NCBI GenBank assembly: GCA_017527075.1
Contig: JAFXQM010000007.1
Coordinates: 62,001-126,000 of the forward strand
Length of the DNA stretch: 64,000 nucleotides
Direction: 5' to 3'
Origin: Selenomonadaceae bacterium
GTDB taxonomy: Bacteria; Bacillota; Negativicutes; Selenomonadales; Selenomonadaceae
The notes under the pieces were generated by a model that was given only the letters and a program-made list of their open reading frames with translations, was not told the origin of the DNA and did not search any database. Positions 59,401 to 64,000 of this stretch are shown piece after piece. Position numbers and translations under genes: made by a program. The stretch's first letter is position 1; each line of letters starts with the position of its first letter.

Positions 59401-60137
59401 GCCACAGAGTTGAAGTAGGAGTCGTTGCCTTCGGTCAGCGTGATGAGGAAGGGGTTAAGATATTTGCCTTCGATGTTCACGCTTTCCAAACTCGCCGCGC
59501 CCAAAAGCGTAATTCCTCCGTCGTCGACCGTCACGATTATATCCGAACCGCTCACTTGGCTGAAGTAGGTGCCGCCCGATATTTTTAACGTGTCATTGTC
59601 GTCAAAGCCGAAAACCGTGTCAAAACCGTCGCCATTGTTATAAATAATCACATTGTTGTCGGTATAGCTGTGCAGAGAAATTAAATCGTTACCTTTTCCT
59701 GCGTCGATTGTCGCCCATTTACCGTAGTTGTTGGAAATGTAATCGTCACCCGAACCCGCGTTGATTGAAACCGAGTTGCCGTTGCTGTGAATGGTGTCGT
59801 TGCCCGCGCTCATATCGATTATAATGTTGTTGCTGGTGGTGCGAACGGAGTCATTGCCTGCGCCCGCGTTTATCGTCACCGAGTTGCCGTAGTTGTCGAT
59901 TGTGTCCTTGCCGTCGCCCCCGTCGATTGTCACGTTTTTGCCCCAGTTGCTTACGGAGTCATTACCCGCGCCCGCGTCGATTGATACGTAGGAGTAGCCG
60001 TAGTGCCAGTTGCCGTCCCAATAACCGCCATTTTGAATGGTGTCGTTGTCGCTCGTGCCGCTAAGCAATGTGTTGCCTTCCTCGTTGTTTATCGTGACGA
60101 AACGCTGGAGGTCAAAAACAAATTCTTCCTTGAACAT
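56475..60137 (-). CDS. Large RTX (calcium-binding repeat) surface or secreted protein
   Basis: 1220 aa from the second ATG (60137), which has GAGAGGAG 9 nt upstream; an ATG three codons earlier lies against that site. There is no signal peptide, as expected for type I secretion. Starts FKEEFVFDLQRFVTINN. N-terminal third: degenerate Asn/Gly-rich repeats (NYGNSVTINAGAGNDSV). Middle: imperfect repeats of about 88 residues (SSKTLVTVDGVKSLDGLKLS, GYTLALGKDVDAPSTSKDWS, AAYQQTTTAGYTLADNAIAY). C-terminal part: classical GGxGxDxLx nonapeptides (GGAGNDTLVGSAGNDSLSGG). Ends VLVNRSSKQVGQYIPK. Ca2+-induced folding outside the cell is expected. No enzymatic domain is recognised. Confidence 0.85.
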   Translation of the reverse strand: MFKEEFVFDLQRFVTINNEEGNTLLSGTSDNDTIQNGGYWDGNWHYGYSYVSIDAGAGNDSVSNWGKNVTIDGGDGKDTIDNYGNSVTINAGAGNDSVRTTSNNIIIDMSAGNDTIHSNGNSVSINAGSGDDYISNNYGKWATIDAGKGNDLISLHSYTDNNVIIYNNGDGFDTVFGFDDNDTLKISGGTYFSQVSGSDIIVTVDDGGITLLGAASLESVNIEGKYLNPFLITLTEGNDSYFNSVAGATIKALGGDDSIENYGENVTINAGAGSDYIDNYGSNSTLNGGAGNDSISNTGAKILFQYASGDGNDLIQGFNATSTLQITGGTYSTDFVGDDLIVTVGKGKITLTGAASLESVNINDEKIFSYSWTLDGTVATYGSANKTLATVSGVKSLNGISLDGKVVTVSKAALNATDISVSGGYTLALASDVPAPTTAKATYSNGVYKTAGISKAGYQLSGNSIRYVTADIKTIKFSGVDDDATVKNFYVSGTSITVGKAAVKTNGTALKLLTSGYTLKLGKGMAAPSTTKTWTLKNSAATYKQTTSAGYTLADNAITYSKKSSKTLVTVDGVKSLDGLKLSKKIVTVSTASLGTKDVSISDGYTLALGKDVDAPSTSKDWSLDGTTAAYQQTTTAGYTLADNAIAYSKKSSKTLVTVDGVKNLDGLKLSKKIVTVSSASLGTKNVSISDGYTLKLGSNVSKPSTSKDWSLDGITAAYQQTTTAGYKLADNSITYTKKSSKTLVTVDGVKSLDGLALSKKVVTVSAASLGTNDVTISNGYSLKLGSDVDAPTSKQAAWTLKNTTAIYKSAGTTAGYTLEDNIIRYSKKKSAATLATIKGVENVDGLSISGKIISAEATALASKVTVSSDEYGFNFGTDYKKARVSGSEFDDKIKSTGQRMTILGGSGDDSIVGNGKYSLLEGGEGSDTIISNVNGSTLSGGAGNDLLTGSDDEDTFVYAGGNDTITNYDTSDKISLASGAAKISENLSDIIFKFDSGKLTLKKAAGLTVTYVDENGTEHTYPEEQNPVEFNAKGTGVTLTTAYTEDAFDINGYRDYKDSVITINASAVLHPLDITGNKNANKIIGTAEDDYIDGGVSGDTISGGAGNDTLVGSAGNDSLSGGAGNDSLWGGDGDDTLTGGAGEDTFIYYDGDGKDVIENYQSGVDTVMIMSGTVSNPIVDGSNVYFSVGDGQITFEDAASKPIVLVNRSSKQVGQYIPK
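57700..58540. repeat. 264-bp tandem repeats inside the first RTX gene
   Basis: Two nearly identical 264-bp units (about 57990-58250 and 58255-58515) with diverged copies on each side, coding the 88-residue repeat. The period is a multiple of three, so recombination would keep the frame. Confidence 0.85.
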
Positions 60138-60169
60138 GAAGCCCATCTCCTCTCAAAAACTTTTCCGTC

Positions 60170-60228
60170 ATTATAAAATATTTTCGGGGCAAAAAAAAGC
60201 CGGCCGCAAAATTTTCTGCGACCGACTC
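60170..60228 (-). terminator. Terminator of the second RTX gene, with -10 of the first RTX gene next to it
   Basis: On minus, GTCGGTCGC (60220-60228) pairs with GCGGCCGGC through G-U pairs, followed by eight Ts (about 60191-60198). A TATAAT at 60170-60175 (minus) just beyond is a likely -10 for the next gene; no separate -35 is evident. Confidence 0.65.
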
Positions 60229-60231
60229 TTT

Positions 60232-60310
60232 AAGCTGTCAGCTTTTAGCTTTCAGCTTTCAGGAAAAGGATTTTTCTAACCGCTAACAGCTAACAGCTAA
60301 CAGCTAACCC
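60232..60310. repeat. Family 2 repeat at the end of the second RTX gene
   Basis: AGCTGTCAGCTTTTAGCTTT, CAGCTTTCAGG, and CTAACAGC units. The TAG stop codon of the RTX gene (60304-60306) is inside the repeat. Confidence 0.88.
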
Positions 60311-62700
60311 TTGCTCGTGGGCGTGAAATTTTTCAAAAGGTTGTTGTCCTTGTCGAGGAGCTCAATGTATTTGTTCGCGCTGTTGGGGAAGGTCAATTGC
60401 CCGCCGCCGATTTTGAAGGTGACATTGCCGTCGGTGTCCACGAACGGGCTTTCCACTTTGCCCGAAAGAACCATGACTTTATCGACGGAGGTGTAATCGC
60501 TGATGATGTCCTTGCCGTCGCCGCTCTGATAAATAAAAACGTCGGAGCCCGCGCCGCCGTAAAGAGTATCGTCGCCCTTGCCGCCCCACAGCTCGTCGTT
60601 GCCTGCGCCGCCTGAGAGTGAATCGTTGCCCGCGGAGCCCATGAGTGTATCGTTGCCCTTGCCGCCCGATATCGTGTCGCCGCCCGCTTTGCCGTCGATT
60701 AAATCGTCCTCGCCCGTGCCGGTGATGATATTGGCGTTTTTGTTGCCGAAAATTTCCAGCGAGTGTTTGACAGCGGAGGCTTTGAGGGTGATGAGCGTGT
60801 CGGCGAAGTCGGCGCAGTCGGCAGTGAGGAAGGAGTCTTCGGAGTAGGTGTCGGCGAGCGTGGCGGAGGTGCCCTTGGCGTTGAAGGTGACGGCAGCCGA
60901 TGTCCTGAAAATTTTTTCGACGCCGTTTTCAATGTAAGTGACGGGTTTGCCCTTGGCGGCGGTGAGAGTGACTTTGCCGTTGAAAATAACGTCGGAGCCG
61001 TCGGTGGTGATGAGAGCCGCGCCCGACGCGAGAGAAACTTTATCGCCCGTCTCGTAATCGCCGATTGTGCCCGTTGACTTGAGTTGGAAAATATCATTGC
61101 CTGCGCCGCCCGCGATTGTGCCCGTGCCGAGCAGTTTAATCGCGTCGTCGCCCTTGCCGCCCTTAACCAAAACTTTTTTGCCGCGAACGATGATTGAGTC
61201 GTCGGAGGCCGAGCCGGTGACGGTTGCGTTTTTGAAATCGGAATCGAAATCGAAAGTGTAATCGCCGCTGACGGTGACCTTGCTTGAGAGGAAATCGCCC
61301 GCGAGTTTGACGGTGGAGCCGCTGAGGGTGAGCGCGTCGAGTGAGTTGACGCCCTTAACCGTCGCGAGCGTCTTGGAAGATTTTTTCGTGTAAATAATTT
61401 CGTTATCGCTGAGGGAGTAGCCGGCTTTGGTCGTGCGCTTGTAAGCGGCGGTGGTGCCGTCGAGCGTCCAAGATTTTTTTGTGGAGGGCGCGTTCACGTC
61501 CGAGCCGAGTTTGAGTTTATATCCGTCGGTGATTGAAACTTTGCTTGTGCCGAGTGAGGCATTGGAGACGGTGACGGTCGTGCCGCTGAGAGAGAGCCCG
61601 TCGAGTGACTCAACGCCCGTGACTTTGACGAGAGTTGCGGACGCCTGCGCGGAGTAAGTGATTGACTTGGCATTGGCGGCAAGAGTGTAGCCGGCTTTGG
61701 TCGTGCGCTTGTAAGTCGCCGTAGAATTTTTGAGCGTCCATTTGCCCTTGGTCGTCGGCGAGGAAACGTCGGAGGCGAGCGCGAGCGTGTATCCGCTGCT
61801 GATTGAAACTTTTTTCTCGGCGAGGGAAGATTCGGAAATCGTCAAAACTTTTCCGTTGAGTTTCAAGCCGTCCAAACTCTTCACGCCCTTAACGACGAGG
61901 TCGCCGTAAGTGGCGGTGGTGCCGCTGAGCGTCCAAGAATTTTTTTCGCCGTCGATGTTGAGCGTCGAGAGATTCGCCGCGCCGACGAGAGAAATTTTTC
62001 CGTCGCCCACCGTCACGAGGATATCCGAGCCGCTCTTGGTCGTGGAGTATCCGCCGTCGATTGAAAGCGTGGAATTTTTGTCGAAGCCGTAAATGATGTC
62101 CGAGCCGTCGCCCGCCGCGTATTTGAACAGGACGACCGAGCCCGCGTTGTAAATTAAATCGTCGCCCGTGCCGCCAATCACCGTGATTAAATTTGCCGTG
62201 CCCGACGCGACGATCGTGTCGGAGTCTGAGCCGCCGTCGATTAATACGCCGTCGGAATTGTAAGTGGAAATGTAATCGTTGCCGCTGTTGCCGAAAAGCG
62301 ACGCGCCCGCGCCGAGATTTGTGTTGATGAGCGAGTCGTTGCCCGCTGAGCCGTAAATTTTTGCCCGCGCGCTGTTGCGAATCGAATCGTTGCCGTCGCC
62401 GCCTTTAATCGTGGCGTCCATGCCGTAACTGGTGTTGATGATTGTGTCGGAGCCCGCGCCGCCTTCAATTGAGTTGCTCGCGCCGCTGGAGTCGATTGAG
62501 TCTGAGCCTGAGCCCGCGTCAATCACCACGCCCTTGCCGAAGGAATAAGCCGTGACCGTCGGGGCAACGCCGTAAGTGGTGATGGTGTCGGAGCCGCCGC
62601 CCGCGCTTATCGTCACGAAGCTGCCCAAGTTGTCAATCGAGTCGGCGTCGTTCGTGCCGCCCACGAGCGTGTTGCTCTTGTCGTTGTAAATGGTCGCCAT
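60304..62700 (-). CDS. RTX calcium-binding repeat protein 2
   Basis: 798 aa, ATG with TAAGGAGGAAATATC. No signal peptide. Begins ATIYNDKSNTLVGGTNDADS and moves through irregular Gly/Asp repeats, two to three 88-residue type units (ASATLVKVTGVESLDGLSLS, GYKLKLGSDVNAPSTKKSWT), then classical nonapeptides (GGKGNDTLMGSAGNDSLSGG). The end domain is GSDVFIYQSGDGKDIISDYT with ANKYIELLDKDNNLLKNFTP. Same layout and close end domain as the RTX protein upstream (62713) but different N-termini. Likely exported by a type I system; the adaptor at 41-42 kb is the only candidate part seen. Confidence 0.85.
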   Translation of the reverse strand: MATIYNDKSNTLVGGTNDADSIDNLGSFVTISAGGGSDTITTYGVAPTVTAYSFGKGVVIDAGSGSDSIDSSGASNSIEGGAGSDTIINTSYGMDATIKGGDGNDSIRNSARAKIYGSAGNDSLINTNLGAGASLFGNSGNDYISTYNSDGVLIDGGSDSDTIVASGTANLITVIGGTGDDLIYNAGSVVLFKYAAGDGSDIIYGFDKNSTLSIDGGYSTTKSGSDILVTVGDGKISLVGAANLSTLNIDGEKNSWTLSGTTATYGDLVVKGVKSLDGLKLNGKVLTISESSLAEKKVSISSGYTLALASDVSSPTTKGKWTLKNSTATYKRTTKAGYTLAANAKSITYSAQASATLVKVTGVESLDGLSLSGTTVTVSNASLGTSKVSITDGYKLKLGSDVNAPSTKKSWTLDGTTAAYKRTTKAGYSLSDNEIIYTKKSSKTLATVKGVNSLDALTLSGSTVKLAGDFLSSKVTVSGDYTFDFDSDFKNATVTGSASDDSIIVRGKKVLVKGGKGDDAIKLLGTGTIAGGAGNDIFQLKSTGTIGDYETGDKVSLASGAALITTDGSDVIFNGKVTLTAAKGKPVTYIENGVEKIFRTSAAVTFNAKGTSATLADTYSEDSFLTADCADFADTLITLKASAVKHSLEIFGNKNANIITGTGEDDLIDGKAGGDTISGGKGNDTLMGSAGNDSLSGGAGNDELWGGKGDDTLYGGAGSDVFIYQSGDGKDIISDYTSVDKVMVLSGKVESPFVDTDGNVTFKIGGGQLTFPNSANKYIELLDKDNNLLKNFTPTSKG

Positions 62701-62712
62701 GATATTTCCTCC

Positions 62713-64000
62713 TTAACTTTTAATCGGTGTGTACTTGCCTTTGATGTTGCCGTCGGTGTCGAGGAGTTCAATGTATTTGTTCGCGCTGTTGGGGAAGAGG
62801 AGCTGCCCCGCGCCGATTTGGAACGTGACATTGCCGTCGGTGTCCACGAACGGGCTTTCCACTTTGCCCGAAAGAATTATCACCGTGTCCACTGAGGTGT
62901 AGTCGCTGATTAGGTCGGAGCCGTCGCCTTTCTCGTAGAAAAAAATATCTGCGCCCGCGCCGCCCGTGAGGGTATCGGAGCCGGTGCCGCCCCAGAGGGT
63001 GTCGTTTCCTGCGCCGCCGTTCAAGCTGTCGGAGCCCGCCCCGCCAAAAATTGAATCGTCGCCCTTGCCGCCGCTGATGATGTCGCCGCCCGCCAAGCCG
63101 TCGATTGTGTCGTCCTCGCTCGTGCCCGTGATTCGATTCGCATTTTTATTCCCGATTATCTCCAGCGAATGTTTGACCGCCGAAGCTTTTATCGTGATGA
63201 GCGTTTCGTTTGCCGTGAAGGTGTCGGGCGTGTAAGTGACGAGCAGAGTCGCCGCCGTGCCTTTGGAATTGTATTCCACGTCCGCCGAAGCCTTGTAAAT
63301 TTTTTCCGCGCCGCCTTCAATGTAGGTGACAGATTTATCCGCCGCGCCCGCCACGGTGATTTTGTCGTTGATGATGACGTCGGAGCCGCTGACGGAAAAA
63401 TCTGCCGCGCCGGAGAGCAGAGAAATTTTATCCGCCGAATCGTAATCGCTGATGACATTGGCGACGCTCGGCTTGAGCGCGAAAATATCTGCGCCCGCCC
63501 CGCCCGTGACGAAAATATTTTTTCCGCGGGCAATGATTGTGTCGGAGGAGCTTGAGCCCGTTATCGAAGCTTTCGAGTAATCGGAGGCGAAGTCGAAAGT
63601 GTACGCGCCGCTGACGGAAACTTTTTTGCTGAGCGCGCCGCCCGAAAGTTTTATCGTCGAGCCGCTGACTTTCAAGCCGCTCTTGTCGGTCACGCCCTTA
63701 ACCGTCGCGAGCGTCTTTGAAATTTTTTCGGAGTAAACGATTGAATTATTTTTGAGCGAATAACCCGCGGTGGTCGTTTGCTTGTAAGTCGCGGTGGAAT
63801 TTTTGAGCGTCCAAGATTTTTTCGTCGAGGGAGTGGCGACGTCATCAGCCAATGCCAGCGTGTACCCTTCGCCCGTGATTGAAACTTTTTTCTCATCGAG
63901 CGCGGCGGCGGAGACCGTCACAACTTTTTTATTAACGCTGAGCCCGTCCACACTCTTAACGTTCTTGACCGTCGCCAAAATTTTTCCGCCCGTGCTGTAA
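62713..64000 (-). CDS. RTX calcium-binding repeat protein 3, N-terminus outside window
   Basis: At least 429 codons, open to the right edge (YSTGGKILATVKNVKSVDGL at the edge continues the repeat pattern). Contains an 88-residue type unit (KISKTLATVKGVTDKSGLKV), a linker (TVAGAADKSVTYIEGGAEKI), nonapeptides (GGKGDDSIFGGAGSDSLNGG), and the same end domain (GADIFFYEKGDGSDLISDYT, ANKYIELLDTDGNIKGKYTP). It ends 12 bp before the next RTX gene, so the two are co-transcribed. Confidence 0.82.
   Translation of the reverse strand, partial: YSTGGKILATVKNVKSVDGLSVNKKVVTVSAAALDEKKVSITGEGYTLALADDVATPSTKKSWTLKNSTATYKQTTTAGYSLKNNSIVYSEKISKTLATVKGVTDKSGLKVSGSTIKLSGGALSKKVSVSGAYTFDFASDYSKASITGSSSSDTIIARGKNIFVTGGAGADIFALKPSVANVISDYDSADKISLLSGAADFSVSGSDVIINDKITVAGAADKSVTYIEGGAEKIYKASADVEYNSKGTAATLLVTYTPDTFTANETLITIKASAVKHSLEIIGNKNANRITGTSEDDTIDGLAGGDIISGGKGDDSIFGGAGSDSLNGGAGNDTLWGGTGSDTLTGGAGADIFFYEKGDGSDLISDYTSVDTVIILSGKVESPFVDTDGNVTFQIGAGQLLFPNSANKYIELLDTDGNIKGKYTPIKS

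Overview
The window reads as a chromosome segment of an anaerobic Negativicutes bacterium (Selenomonadales-like). This is inference from gene content. Firmicutes-type genes (GlgC/GlgD pair, mini-RNase III, RNase M5, MutS2, SmpB, L19) sit beside features expected of a cell with an outer membrane: a short beta-barrel ending in Phe, CsgG-like secreted proteins and a periplasmic adaptor. Pyruvate:ferredoxin oxidoreductase, FeoAB and meso-diaminopimelate dehydrogenase fit a strict anaerobe with DAP peptidoglycan. Genes are packed on both strands, often with 4-bp ATGA overlaps, and the DNA is full of A-run/T-run tracts.

Layout. 0-4 kb: glycogen operon glgC-glgD-glgP (minus; glgP cut by the left edge). 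4-15.4 kb: five paralogous SPINDLY/OGT-like (GT41) glycosyltransferases in two blocks, three on plus and two on minus. Between the blocks lie a CsgG-like protein and a beta-barrel protein; the minus block is the tail of an smpB operon that also carries a ChW-repeat secreted protein. 15.5-18.3 kb: a PIN toxin-antitoxin pair leading the cysS-mrnC operon. 18.4-21.8 kb: mnmG and a glycosyltransferase. 21.8-35.2 kb (minus): ABC exporter, DUF4422-type glycan protein, mutS2, a decayed accessory Hsp70 operon (GrpE-like, Hsp70, J-like), rsmA with a broken partial copy, RNase M5 and an FkbM methyltransferase. 35.2-38.8 kb: rplS, a TPR glycosyltransferase and a MerR regulator. 38.9-42.5 kb: FabH-like, DegT-like and HlyD-like genes. 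42.5-45.6 kb: a tandem-repeat block, then feoA-feoB-HMA protein. 46-50.7 kb: leuB and nifJ. 50.9-54.2 kb: a frameshifted PP-loop gene, then CsgG-like and FlgT-like secreted proteins. 54.6-64 kb: a membrane protein, ddh and three RTX proteins, the last cut by the right edge.

The most striking signal is two loci (about 45.65-45.95 kb and 54.25-54.63 kb), each with a very small hydrophobic peptide of 32 or 25 residues. Both have a strong Shine-Dalgarno, a related 5' leader hairpin whose loop carries an anti-SD CTCC, their own terminator, and a separate promoter on the opposite strand. The RNA from that promoter would begin with a sequence complementary to the toxin translation start, through an imperfect direct repeat. 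They look like type I toxin-antitoxin modules, one convergent like par/Fst and one divergent like zor-orz. None of this could be tested here.

Other themes are surface-glycan variability (poly-G/C tracts of 9 and 10 in two glycan genes; TPR-unit copy number in the GT41 array), gene decay (Hsp70 operon, PP-loop gene, rsmA fragment), and two dispersed short-repeat families that often begin right at stop codons.
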